The position numbers and the translations under genes are program-made. Positions 16,759 through 25,344 of a DNA stretch of 64,000 nt are shown here, piece after piece. Location: positions 4,746,001-4,810,000 of the forward strand of contig NZ_JAVIWJ010000001.1 in the NCBI RefSeq assembly GCF_034314105.1, written 5' to 3'. The notes beneath the pieces were generated by a model. The model worked only from the letters and a program-made list of their open reading frames with translations, had not been told where the DNA came from and made no database searches. The DNA is from Pseudomonas sp. AB6 (GTDB taxonomy: Bacteria > Pseudomonadota > Gammaproteobacteria > Pseudomonadales > Pseudomonadaceae). Within the stretch, counting starts at the first letter, position 1. Every line of letters begins with the position of its first letter.

Positions 16759-16849
16759 AGCTGCAAGCTACAAGCGGCAAGTAAAGGCAGGTTGCACGTG
16801 CTCTACCACCTGTTGCTTTGAATAAGTGAGGCTGCAAACTACAGGCAAG
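16759..16849. repeat. Short imperfect direct repeat between purH and purD
   Basis: GCTGCAAGCTACAAGCGGCAAG (near 16759) recurs about 70 bases later as GCTGCAAACTACAGGCAAG (near 16831). This GCTGCAAGCTACAAG type of motif is common between genes in the P. fluorescens group. Function unknown. Confidence 0.45.
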
Positions 16850-16880
16850 AGCGAACAAGTTGGCTCTTATAGGATAGAAA

Positions 16881-18488
16881 TCAGTGCCTGAAGTGACGCA
16901 TGCCGGTGAAGACCATGGCGATGCCTGCTTCATCGGCTGCAGCGATCACTTCGTTGTCACGCATCGAGCCGCCTGGTTGGATGACAGCGGTAATTCCAAC
17001 CTTGGCTGCATTGTCGATACCGTCGCGGAACGGGAAGAACGCGTCCGATGCCATAACAGCGCCTTGCACTGACAAACCTGCGTGCTCAGCTTTGATTGCG
17101 GCGATGCGCGCGGAGTTGACGCGGCTCATCTGGCCCGCGCCGACGCCGATAGTCTGGCGATTTTTTGCGTAGACGATGGCGTTGGACTTCACATACTTGG
17201 CGACTTTCCACGCGAAGATCAGGTCATGAATTTCCTGTTCGCTCGGGGCACGTTGGGTGACGACTTTCAGGTCGTCGCTGCCAATCATGCCGATGTCACG
17301 GCTCTGAACCAGCAAGCCGCCGTTAACGCGCTTGAAATCCCAGGCTGGGCTGCGCTCGGTCGCCCATTGACCGCTAATCAGCAAGCGAACATTGATCTTC
17401 GTGGCAATAATGGCTTGGGCTTCAGCAGTAACGCTCGGCGCGATAATCACTTCAACAAACTGGCGCTCGACGATGGCCTGAGCGGTCTTGGCGTCAAGTT
17501 CACGGTTGAAGGCTATGATGCCGCCAAATGCTGACTCGCTATCGGTAGCGTAGGCCAACTCGTAGGCCTGACGAATGCCGCCTTCGTCATCCGGGCTCAC
17601 TGCCACGCCACAAGGGTTGGCATGTTTGACAATGACGCAGGCCGGCTTGACGAAGCTTTTTACGCATTCCAGTGCCGCATCGGTGTCCGCCACGTTGTTG
17701 TACGACAATTCTTTGCCTTGCAACTGGGTGGCGGTGGCAATGCCGACCTCGGCAGGATGGGCTTCTACATAGAACGCCGCGCTTTGATGCGGGTTCTCGC
17801 CGTAGCGCATTTCCTGAGCCTTGATGAATTGGCTATTGAAGGTCCGCGGGAATGCGCTGCGGCCTTGGGTACTGAGGGTTTCGGTGGTCTGATCTATGCT
17901 GCCCAAATAGTTCGCGATCATGCCGTCGTAAGCGGCGGTGTGTTCAAACGCCTTGAGCATCAGGTCAAATCGTTGGGCGTACGTCAGGCCACCAGCCTTG
18001 AGGCTTTCCAGAACGTGGGAGTAGTCGCTGGCATTGACCACTATCGCTACGTCTTTGTGGTTTTTTGCTGCCGAGCGAACCATGGTTGGGCCGCCGATAT
18101 CGATGTTTTCGATGGCGGTTGGGAGGTCGCACCCTGGTTTGGCAATCGTTGCTTCAAAAGGGTAAAGGTTGACCGCGACCAGGTCGATTGGCTTGATCCC
18201 ATGCTCGGCCATGATGGCGTCGTCGATGCCACGGCGACCAAGGATGCCACCGTGGACTTTCGGGTGCAGGGTCTTGACCCGGCCGTCCATCATTTCTGCG
18301 AAGCCGGTGTAGTCCGCGACTTCGACCGCCGCAATGCCGTTCTCTTGCAGCAGTTTAAACGTGCCGCCTGTGGAGAGAATCTCGACGCCCAAGGCTCCGA
18401 GTTCACGGGCGAAATCGACGATGCCGGTCTTATCGGAGACGCTGATCAGCGCACGGCGGATCGGCAGGCGGGTAGTCTGGTCGGTCAT
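16881..18488 (-). CDS. purH: Bifunctional AICAR transformylase / IMP cyclohydrolase PurH
   Basis: Last two steps of IMP synthesis. The N-terminal IMP cyclohydrolase domain shows RRALISVSDKTGIVDFAREL, STGGTFKLL and MMDGRVKTLHPKVHGGIL; the C-terminal transformylase shows RYGENPHQSAAFY, CVIVKHANPCGVA and SDAFFPFRDGID. 535 residues from the ATG at 18488 (MTDQTTRLPIRR), which I prefer over an ATG four codons upstream because GGAA sits at proper distance. It lies 32 bases after the fis terminator. Confidence 0.97.
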   Translation of the reverse strand: MTDQTTRLPIRRALISVSDKTGIVDFARELGALGVEILSTGGTFKLLQENGIAAVEVADYTGFAEMMDGRVKTLHPKVHGGILGRRGIDDAIMAEHGIKPIDLVAVNLYPFEATIAKPGCDLPTAIENIDIGGPTMVRSAAKNHKDVAIVVNASDYSHVLESLKAGGLTYAQRFDLMLKAFEHTAAYDGMIANYLGSIDQTTETLSTQGRSAFPRTFNSQFIKAQEMRYGENPHQSAAFYVEAHPAEVGIATATQLQGKELSYNNVADTDAALECVKSFVKPACVIVKHANPCGVAVSPDDEGGIRQAYELAYATDSESAFGGIIAFNRELDAKTAQAIVERQFVEVIIAPSVTAEAQAIIATKINVRLLISGQWATERSPAWDFKRVNGGLLVQSRDIGMIGSDDLKVVTQRAPSEQEIHDLIFAWKVAKYVKSNAIVYAKNRQTIGVGAGQMSRVNSARIAAIKAEHAGLSVQGAVMASDAFFPFRDGIDNAAKVGITAVIQPGGSMRDNEVIAAADEAGIAMVFTGMRHFRH

Positions 18489-18520
18489 TTCAATTTCCAT
18501 CTAAAGCAAAAGGGTCAGCA

Positions 18521-18554
18521 AAAAAGGCGACCCGCTGAGGTGGGTCGCCTTTTT
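18521..18554 (-). terminator. Rho-independent terminator after fis
   Basis: AAAAAGGCGACCC (18521-18533) and GGGTCGCCTTTTT (18542-18554) form a perfect 13-base stem with an 8-base loop, flanked by A and T runs. It lies just past the fis stop and before purH on the same strand, so it should end dusB-fis transcription and set the read-through into purH. Confidence 0.9.
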
Positions 18555-18563
18555 GATTAATGC

Positions 18564-18884
18564 TTACAGCAGATCGTACTGCTTGAGTTTTTTGCGCAAG
18601 GTGCCGCGATTAAGGCCCAGTAATTCAGAGGCTTTGGTCTGGTTTCCCTTGACGTAGTTCATCACACATTCGAGCAGCGGCGCCTCGACCTCCGACAGCA
18701 CGAGGTTGTACACATCCGTGACGGCAGCGCCTTCAAGGTGGGCGAAATAATTATGCAGCGCTTTCTCGACACTGCCACGCAGGGTCTGACCCTCCTCGCT
18801 GGGCGTGTTGAGGTGCTGTTTCAAATTTACGTTTTCGCTCACGGGTGTTGTTCCACTCACTAAATTCTCGGTCATCATCGTCAT
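18564..18884 (-). CDS. fis: DNA-binding protein Fis
   Basis: 106-residue nucleoid-associated protein and activator of rRNA and other promoters. The C-terminal helix-turn-helix is clear: NYVKGNQTKASELLGLNRGT then LRKKLKQYDLL; the middle LRGSVEKALHNYFAHLEG is the dimerisation part. Start ATG at 18884 overlaps the dusB stop by 4 bases, the same dusB-fis pairing as in enteric bacteria. Ends in a strong terminator. Confidence 0.98.
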   Translation of the reverse strand: MTMMTENLVSGTTPVSENVNLKQHLNTPSEEGQTLRGSVEKALHNYFAHLEGAAVTDVYNLVLSEVEAPLLECVMNYVKGNQTKASELLGLNRGTLRKKLKQYDLL

Positions 18885-19894
18885 GCGGCCACCTCTTTTT
18901 CGTCCCCTGTTTCCGGGCTCTCATAACGCTCGCTGAAGAACTCACGAACGTCGGCGCACTGTGTTTCCGTATCTTCCAAACGATTGAAACGGGCACGAAA
19001 CTCCCTGGCGCCCGGCAGGGTTGCGAGATACCAGCCGACATGCTTGCGTGCAATTCGCACACCCAACACATCGCCATAGAAAATGTGCAGCGCAGCCAAG
19101 TGCTCAAGCAGGATGCGTTCCACTTCACTCACCTGTAACGCGGGCAATATTTCGCCGGTACGCAGGTAGTGTTCTATCTCGCGAAAAATCCAGGGCCGCC
19201 CTTGGGCGGCTCTGCCAATCAATAATCCGTCTGCCCCGGTGGCGTGCAGCACATACCGGGCTTTGGCCGGTGAATCAATGTCACCATTGGCAAACACTGG
19301 GATCGACACCGCCTGCTTGATCTCGGCAATGGTGTCGTACTCGGCTTCGCCGGTGTATAGATCAGCACGGGTTCGGCCGTGCACGGCCAATGCCACAATC
19401 CCGGCTTGTTCGGCGATCTTGGCTACGGTCAGGCCGTTTTTGTTCAACCGGTCCCAGCCGGTGCGTATCTTCAAGGTGACCGGTACATCAACTGCCGCCA
19501 CCACGGCTTGCAGGATCTCGGTGACCAGTTGTTCGTCTTTCAATAACGCGGAACCTGCGGCCTTGTTGCAAACTTTTTTTGCCGGGCAACCCATGTTGAT
19601 GTCGATGATCTGTGCGCCCAGTTCAACATTGGCGCGTGCTGCGTTTGCCAGCATTTGCGGGTCCCCACCGGCGATCTGGACCGAACGGGGTTCAGGATCA
19701 CCTTCATGGATCATGCGCAGGCGCGATTTGCGACTGTTCCACAGGCTCATGTCGCTGGTCACCATTTCCGATACCACTAGCCCCGCGCCGAGTTGGCGGC
19801 AAAGCTGGCGAAAGGGCTGGTCAGTAACTCCAGCCATCGGGGCAAGAATCAAGCCGTTTTGCAATGTATAAGGGCCGATGCGTAGCGCCGACAT
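18881..19894 (-). CDS. dusB: tRNA-dihydrouridine synthase DusB
   Basis: FMN-dependent reduction of uridine to dihydrouridine in tRNA. Seen: LILAPMAGVTDQPFRQLCRQ, IDINMGCPAKKVCNKAAGSA (catalytic cysteine in the NMGCP motif), VHGRTRADLYTGEA and VFANGDIDSPAKA. 337 residues from the ATG at 19894 (MSALRIGPYTL), the usual start for the family; the 16 residues upstream in frame are not conserved. First gene of dusB-fis. Confidence 0.96.
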   Translation of the reverse strand: MSALRIGPYTLQNGLILAPMAGVTDQPFRQLCRQLGAGLVVSEMVTSDMSLWNSRKSRLRMIHEGDPEPRSVQIAGGDPQMLANAARANVELGAQIIDINMGCPAKKVCNKAAGSALLKDEQLVTEILQAVVAAVDVPVTLKIRTGWDRLNKNGLTVAKIAEQAGIVALAVHGRTRADLYTGEAEYDTIAEIKQAVSIPVFANGDIDSPAKARYVLHATGADGLLIGRAAQGRPWIFREIEHYLRTGEILPALQVSEVERILLEHLAALHIFYGDVLGVRIARKHVGWYLATLPGAREFRARFNRLEDTETQCADVREFFSERYESPETGDEKEVAA

Positions 19895-20260
19895 AGGTGT
19901 GCCTGTTAGGGGGCCGATCATCGCTGCTCTTGCGAAAACCATTGCATTCGTCGCTGCGTGTTCACGCTGCCCGAAGGTCCGTTTTCAGGTGCAGAAGCGA
20001 GTTTTCAGTCGGAACCCAGAGTATGAAAAAGGGTTGGCATGATACCCGCTCTCGATGACTGGATAAAGGCTGAATTGGATAAAATCTGAGCAGTTATTTT
20101 CTTATCGCCGCAAGTTTGGCTCAAACACTGGATGTCATAAAAGTGTCGCCAATAGCGGGTCGGGAATTGTCGCTCGGGTTAGCTTTAATCTATCGATCTT
20201 TCGCCGACCTGTGATCGCCCATCGACCGGCTGGCAAACGCCTGTGAGGGCTATCCGAGGT
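19895..20260 (-). promoter_or_regulatory. Upstream region of dusB-fis
   Basis: 366 bases with no gene. By position it holds the dusB-fis promoter and whatever controls it by growth phase. I cannot mark the promoter boxes with confidence and see no strong hairpin. Confidence 0.4.
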
Positions 20261-21637
20261 CTACTCAGGTGATCGAAAGCTTAGGCTGTAATTGACGGCT
20301 TTGGTACCGGGATCAAGGATGTCCAACGCGATATGAATGGGTGTCTGTGGTGGCATTTCAGCCTTGCCCGCCATTTCGCCACTCAAGTATTCGCTTGGCT
20401 TAAACCGACGACTGGCAATGAGCTGACCATTGGGGTCGGCAAAACGCAGTTCCAATAATGGGAAGGGCTGTGAAAACGACGCTCGGTTATAGATGATTGC
20501 ATCGACTACCAGCGCACCTTTGAAGTCAGGATGGCTGCGTACGATCAAGTTGCTGCTCTTGAGCAGGTCTATGTTCACCTTGGATGGCACGTTGCAGCCG
20601 ACTTGAGGGCAGGCGAGTTGAAACCAGGGGCGGTATTGATCCTGTCGCGCCATCTCGTCGAAGTGATACCAAACGTATTGTCCGGCCAACGCTGCGACAG
20701 CCAGCAGAATCAGAAGTCCCCAGGCAAAGCGACGACCCCAGCGAGGCTTGGGTTTTTGCCAGTCGAGCTGCAATGGGTCATCCGTGAGGTCGAGGATAGG
20801 TTTGTTGCGCAGCACATTTTCATGCAGGCCAGGCTCGGTGCGACTGCGCTTGAGTCGAGGCCCAGGACGCTGAGGCGGTTCGTTCAGCGGTTGAAGCTCT
20901 TCGTCATCAACAGCCGAAAATCGCTCGCCCGACTCATCGTAAACGGCTTCCCCGTGGTGAGTGATGGTCCCGGAATTTCCAGGCACCGCATTGAGAGGCT
21001 TGGGTTCGTGTTCCGAATCACCGGGCGCGTAGGACAACGACGGTTCGGTGCGCTCGTTACGTGTAGAGGGCTCGTGGGTAAGTTTCGCCTCGTGTGAGGT
21101 ATCCACCGCCGACTCCCGCTCAGGGTCGCGGTCGGCGGCGTCATCGTTTAGCAAGCTGGCGTATTGTTCACTCTCGCCTTCTGTGTTGTCGCGATGAGCG
21201 CTCATCGCTGAATCACCCTTGCGGGAATGATCGGCTTGACCAAAGGTTTCCGGAAGCTGGATTTCTCGCTGTTCAAGCTTGGCCAATGCTTCGTCGAGAT
21301 CAAGGTTATCCAGGTCAAGGCTGGCGAAATCGTGCGACGGAGTCTTCCACTCTTTGATGGGTGTATCGGATGGCCGTTCAACCGGTTGCTCGGTCGGCTT
21401 TTCGTCAAGCGCAATAACGGGTGGCAGCGCCCTGGGTGTCGTCGGTGGCGCAGGAGAGGGGGTCTGACTCTCTTCGACCAGTTTGCCAGCACGCTGTCCG
21501 AGCAGCTGTTTCGCAGCGTTGAAAACTTGCAGGCACGCTCCGCACCGGACGACGCCACGGGCCACGCTCAATTGAGCATGGCTCACGCGGAAACTGGTCT
21601 GGCAGTGCGGGCACTGGGTTACAAAACTGTCGGTCAT
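20261..21637 (-). CDS. Zinc-ribbon (MJ0042) and DUF3426 membrane protein
   Basis: 458 residues. The N-terminus has two cysteine pairs, CPHCQ and CGAC, in the form of an MJ0042 zinc ribbon (QCPHCQTSFRVSHAQLSVA). A long acidic, low-complexity linker (about 60-270) follows, then one membrane helix (WGLLILLAVAALAGQYVWY, about residue 310) and a C-terminal DUF3426 domain on the outer face of the inner membrane. Similar proteins lie beside prmA in other pseudomonads. Role unknown. 54 bases downstream of prmA, probably the same operon. Confidence 0.85.
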   Translation of the reverse strand: MTDSFVTQCPHCQTSFRVSHAQLSVARGVVRCGACLQVFNAAKQLLGQRAGKLVEESQTPSPAPPTTPRALPPVIALDEKPTEQPVERPSDTPIKEWKTPSHDFASLDLDNLDLDEALAKLEQREIQLPETFGQADHSRKGDSAMSAHRDNTEGESEQYASLLNDDAADRDPERESAVDTSHEAKLTHEPSTRNERTEPSLSYAPGDSEHEPKPLNAVPGNSGTITHHGEAVYDESGERFSAVDDEELQPLNEPPQRPGPRLKRSRTEPGLHENVLRNKPILDLTDDPLQLDWQKPKPRWGRRFAWGLLILLAVAALAGQYVWYHFDEMARQDQYRPWFQLACPQVGCNVPSKVNIDLLKSSNLIVRSHPDFKGALVVDAIIYNRASFSQPFPLLELRFADPNGQLIASRRFKPSEYLSGEMAGKAEMPPQTPIHIALDILDPGTKAVNYSLSFRSPE

Positions 21638-21691
21638 GCGGCGATCCGGTTCATGCAGGCGCTGATTCTAGCCCGCGGCTTCAAGCAACGG

Positions 21692-22570
21692 TTAACGGCG
21701 ACGGCCAGTGATGCGAACCCAGCCATCACGGTCAGCAATCGGGTCAAGGGCAAACGTTTCGGCGTAAGCGGCGGCCACTTCCTTGCCCTGTTCAGCGAGA
21801 ATCCCGGACAACGCAAGGCGGCCACCAGCTTTGACCAGACTGGCGAGCGTTGGTGCCAATGACACCAGTGGACCGGCGAGGATGTTGGCCACCAGTACGT
21901 CCGCTTTTTCTTGAGGCAGGTCTTCGGGCAGGAACAGCGTAAAGCGTTCGGGTGCTATGTGGTTGCGCCCGGCGTTATCTCGCGATGCATCCAGCGCCTG
22001 GAAGTCGATGTCGGTACCGACCGCTTGTTTCGCCCCCAGCAGCAGGGCAGCGATGGCTAAAATTCCCGAGCCACAGCCGAAGTCCAATACGTCGCAGTCT
22101 TTAAGATCCTGATCGTCGAGCCATTCAAGGCACAGCGCCGTCGTTGGATGAGTGCCGGTGCCGAAGGCCAAGCCTGGATCAAGTAGCAAATTTACCGCGT
22201 CAGGCTCCGGCGCGACGTGCCAGCTTGGCACAATCCACAGGCGCTGACCGAAACGCATTGGCTGGAAATTGTCCATCCAGCTGCGTTCCCAGTCTTGGTC
22301 TTCGATGACTTCGCTCATGTGCTCCGGCAGCTCGACGCCGGTGAGCAGTTGCAGGTGGGCCAGCACTTGATCGGCGTCGGTATCGGCTTCGAACAGCGCC
22401 AGCAAATGGGTGTGTGACCACAACGGCGTGGTGTTCAGCTCAGGTTCGAAAATTGGCTGATCTTCGGCATCCATGAACGTGACGGAAACGGCGCCCACTT
22501 CAAGAAAAGCGTCTTCGTAGGTTTCGGCTTGTTCTGGGCTGATGGCGAGACGGACTTGCAGCCAAGGCAT
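21692..22570 (-). CDS. prmA: Ribosomal protein L11 methyltransferase PrmA
   Basis: Trimethylates ribosomal protein L11. N-terminal domain begins MPWLQVRLAISPEQAETYED; the Rossmann part shows GLAFGTGTHPTTALCLEWLD and VLDFGCGSGILAIAALLLGA (SAM site), then LVANILAGPLVSLAP. 292 residues from the ATG at 22570; an ATG three codons upstream exists but is not the family start. Confidence 0.96.
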   Translation of the reverse strand: MPWLQVRLAISPEQAETYEDAFLEVGAVSVTFMDAEDQPIFEPELNTTPLWSHTHLLALFEADTDADQVLAHLQLLTGVELPEHMSEVIEDQDWERSWMDNFQPMRFGQRLWIVPSWHVAPEPDAVNLLLDPGLAFGTGTHPTTALCLEWLDDQDLKDCDVLDFGCGSGILAIAALLLGAKQAVGTDIDFQALDASRDNAGRNHIAPERFTLFLPEDLPQEKADVLVANILAGPLVSLAPTLASLVKAGGRLALSGILAEQGKEVAAAYAETFALDPIADRDGWVRITGRRR

Positions 22571-22847
22571 GGCGGGCACCTATGAAAAATGACATGTGCA
22601 GCGCTTGGCTGCGAGAAGCGCGCAAGTTTACTTGAGCGCGAAGGTGAAGGGCAAAAAACAACAACGCCGTTGTTGGCAGTAATGGGCCAACCAGAGCGCA
22701 GATTTTTTAGATGGCGCTAAGGAAAACTGACTTGTAAACACAATAACTTTAACGTTTCGCTGCTTGGCATGAATCAAATCCTCCACCCCGTGACCCTATT
22801 ACAAGGGTTTGTTCAGCCTATTCGCCCACATTAACAGGCTTAGAGAC

Positions 22848-22879
22848 AAGAAAACCTGGCTGCGAGGCCAGGTTTTCTT
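22848..22879. terminator. Rho-independent terminator after accBC
   Basis: AAGAAAACCTGGC (22848-22860) and GCCAGGTTTTCTT (22867-22879) make a perfect 13-base stem with a 6-base loop. It ends the minus-strand accB-accC operon. The rest of the 340-base gap up to prmA (22571-22910) shows no gene and should carry the prmA promoter. Confidence 0.9.
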
Positions 22880-22910
22880 TGGGTACCAACTGCGCAAGCA
22901 ATAGAGACCG

Positions 22911-24269
22911 TTATTCGTTAGCCAGTTTGTGTTCCAAGTAATGAATGTTGACACCGCCTTCGCAGAAGCCTTCATCACGGGTCAGGTCGCGGTGCAGTGG
23001 GATGTTGGTCTTGATCCCGTCGACTACGATTTCATCCAGGGCATTACGCATGCGTGCCATGGCTTCGTCGCGGGTTGCGCCCCACGTGATCAGTTTGCCA
23101 ATCAATGAATCGTAGTTCGGCGGAACCTTGTAGCCACTGTAGAGGTGCGAATCGACCCTTACTCCATTTCCGCCCGGCGCATGGAAATGCTTGACCATGC
23201 CAGGGCTTGGCAGGAAGGTTTTTGGGTCTTCAGCGTTGATCCGGCATTCAATCGCATGCCCACGAATGACGACGTCATCTTGGGTGTACGACAGTTTGTT
23301 GCCAGCGGCGATGCTGAGCATCTCCTTAACGATGTCGATCCCGGTGACCATTTCCGAAACCGGGTGTTCTACTTGAACGCGAGTGTTCATCTCGATGAAG
23401 TAGAAGTTGCCGTTTTCATACAGGAACTCAAAGGTCCCGGCGCCACGGTAGCCGATGTCGATGCAGGCCTTGACGCAGCGAGCAAACACTTCTTGCCGTG
23501 CTTTTTCGTCGATACCCGGCGCTGGTGCCTCTTCCAATACCTTCTGATGACGACGTTGCAGCGAGCAGTCACGGTCGCCCAAGTGGATCGCATGGCCCTG
23601 GCCATCGGACAACACCTGAACTTCCACGTGACGTGGGTTGGTCAGAAATTTTTCCAGATAGACCATCGGGTTGCTGAACCAGGCGGCCGCTTCGGCTCGG
23701 GTCTGTTTGGCGGCCTCGATCAAGTCTTCTTCTTGATGCACTTCACGCATGCCCCGACCACCACCGCCGCCAGCGGCTTTGATGATTACGGGGTAGCCGA
23801 CCTGACGGCCGATGTGCAGCGCTATTTCCTCGTCTTCCGGCAGCGGGCCGTCAGAGCCTGGGACCGTCGGTACACCTGCGCGCTTCATGGCGTCTTTGGC
23901 AGAAACCTTGTCGCCCATCAGGCGGATGGTTTCGGCGGTTGGGCCAATGAATGCAAAACCGGATTTTTCCACCTGTTCAGCGAAATCAGCATTTTCCGCC
24001 AGGAAGCCGTAGCCGGGGTGAATCGCTGTGGCCCCCGTTACTTCGGCGGCTGCAATGATTGCCGGGATGTGCAGGTAGGACAGGTTGGCCGGAGCCGGGC
24101 CGATGCAAACGCTTTCGTCTGCCAGGCCCAAATGCATCAAATCCTTGTCCGCAGTTGAGTAAACCGCGACGGTCTTGATGCCCATTTCCTTGCAGGCGCG
24201 CAAGATCCGCAGGGCAATTTCACCACGGTTGGCGATCAGAACTTTTTGCAACTTCGCAGGTTTCAACAT
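22911..24269 (-). CDS. accC: Biotin carboxylase AccC
   Basis: Carboxylates biotin on AccB, first half of the acetyl-CoA carboxylase reaction. Seen: KVLIANRGEIALRILRACKE, the ATP-grasp glycine loop IIKAAGGGGGRGMREV, HLGDRDCSLQRRHQKV and FIEMNTRVQVEHPVSEMVTG. 452 residues. I chose the ATG at 24269, which has GGAGA at good spacing; the frame stays open a few codons further upstream. 17 bases after accB. Confidence 0.97.
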   Translation of the reverse strand: MLKPAKLQKVLIANRGEIALRILRACKEMGIKTVAVYSTADKDLMHLGLADESVCIGPAPANLSYLHIPAIIAAAEVTGATAIHPGYGFLAENADFAEQVEKSGFAFIGPTAETIRLMGDKVSAKDAMKRAGVPTVPGSDGPLPEDEEIALHIGRQVGYPVIIKAAGGGGGRGMREVHQEEDLIEAAKQTRAEAAAWFSNPMVYLEKFLTNPRHVEVQVLSDGQGHAIHLGDRDCSLQRRHQKVLEEAPAPGIDEKARQEVFARCVKACIDIGYRGAGTFEFLYENGNFYFIEMNTRVQVEHPVSEMVTGIDIVKEMLSIAAGNKLSYTQDDVVIRGHAIECRINAEDPKTFLPSPGMVKHFHAPGGNGVRVDSHLYSGYKVPPNYDSLIGKLITWGATRDEAMARMRNALDEIVVDGIKTNIPLHRDLTRDEGFCEGGVNIHYLEHKLANE

Positions 24270-24286
24270 CGTTGTTTCTCCGCGGC

Positions 24287-24736
24287 TCAAACGACGGTGA
24301 ACAGCGGCTGGTCGTACTCAACCGGCTGACCGTTTTCTACCAGAATGGATTCAATCACTCCGCTCGTTTCAGCCTGGATGTGGTTCATCATTTTCATGGC
24401 TTCGACGATGCAGATGGTGTCGCCTTTCTTGATGGTCTGGCCCACTTCAACGAACGCAGGGGAGGTCGGTGCAGGGGTGCGGTAGAACGTACCCACCATA
24501 GGCGACTTGACCACGGTGCCATTCAATTTCGGCGCAGCCGGTGCTTCTGCAACAACGGGAGCAGCGACTGGCGCGGCAACCGGAGCGGCCATTGGTGCAG
24601 GCGCGTAATACTGCTGAGCAGGGGTCTTGCTGTGGCGGCTGATACGTACAGACTCTTCGCCTTCACGAATTTCAAGCTCATCGATGCCGGACTCTTCCAG
24701 CAATTCGATCAATTTTTTAACTTTACGGATATCCAT
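24287..24736 (-). CDS. accB: Biotin carboxyl carrier protein AccB
   Basis: 149 residues. N-terminal part MDIRKVKKLIELLEESGIDE, a proline/alanine-rich flexible linker (about 40-72), then the biotinyl domain with VKSPMVGTFY and the biotinylation site EAMKMMN. Carries biotin between AccC and the carboxyltransferase. First gene of accB-accC, directly after aroQ. Confidence 0.98.
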   Translation of the reverse strand: MDIRKVKKLIELLEESGIDELEIREGEESVRISRHSKTPAQQYYAPAPMAAPVAAPVAAPVVAEAPAAPKLNGTVVKSPMVGTFYRTPAPTSPAFVEVGQTIKKGDTICIVEAMKMMNHIQAETSGVIESILVENGQPVEYDQPLFTVV

Positions 24737-24760
24737 GAATCGTCAACTCCCAAGGATCGG

Positions 24761-25216
24761 TCAGGGGCGCATAGCTTGTTGTTCAAGCTGTTCCAGGGCG
24801 GCCTCCAGGGCCAGTCGATAACCGCTGGCGCCAAGGCCGCAGATCACTCCCACCGCTACATCGGAGAAGTAAGAGTGATGGCGGAAAGGTTCGCGTTTGT
24901 GCACGTTAGAGAGATGCACTTCGATGAATGGGATGCTCACTGCCAGCAACGCGTCACGTAATGCGACGCTTGTGTGCGTAAAAGCTGCAGGATTGATCAA
25001 AATGTAGTCCACGCCTTCATCGCGGGCCGCGTGGATACGGTCAATCAATTCGTATTCGGCGTTGCTTTGTAAATACAGCAGATGATGGCCACCATCACGA
25101 GCTCGTTGTTCCAGATCCTGGTTGATCTGCGCCAGGGTTACCGAGCCATAAACGCCCGGCTCACGAGTGCCGAGCAGGTTCAGATTAGGTCCGTGGAGAA
25201 CCAGTAGCGTCGCCAT
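24761..25216 (-). CDS. aroQ: Type II 3-dehydroquinate dehydratase AroQ
   Basis: Third step of the shikimate pathway. 151 residues: LLVLHGPNLNLLGTREPGVY, LQSNAEYELIDRIHAA, ILINPAAFTHTSVALRDALL and FIEVHLSNVHKREPFRHHSY are the family's active-site blocks (catalytic Tyr in GVYG and His in VHLSN). Start at 25216 (MATLLVLHG) with AAGGAACA before it. 24 bases upstream of accB on the same strand. Confidence 0.97.
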   Translation of the reverse strand: MATLLVLHGPNLNLLGTREPGVYGSVTLAQINQDLEQRARDGGHHLLYLQSNAEYELIDRIHAARDEGVDYILINPAAFTHTSVALRDALLAVSIPFIEVHLSNVHKREPFRHHSYFSDVAVGVICGLGASGYRLALEAALEQLEQQAMRP

Positions 25217-25344
25217 CTGTTGTTCCTTGTTATGTGAGCGAGCATGATGCGCAGCGACTATGCCGCAATCTGCCGTGGACTGTCCAGTTAACCGCAATAG
25301 CCAGCACGATGACCGATGTTCGCGCGAAGTTTATGACTCGACCT

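Noticed and set aside
17622..18560. Plus-strand frame of 312 codons across purH
   Set aside because: Antisense to the well-conserved purH; no ribosome site and no family match.
23145..24158. Plus-strand frame of 337 codons across accC
   Set aside because: Antisense shadow of accC.
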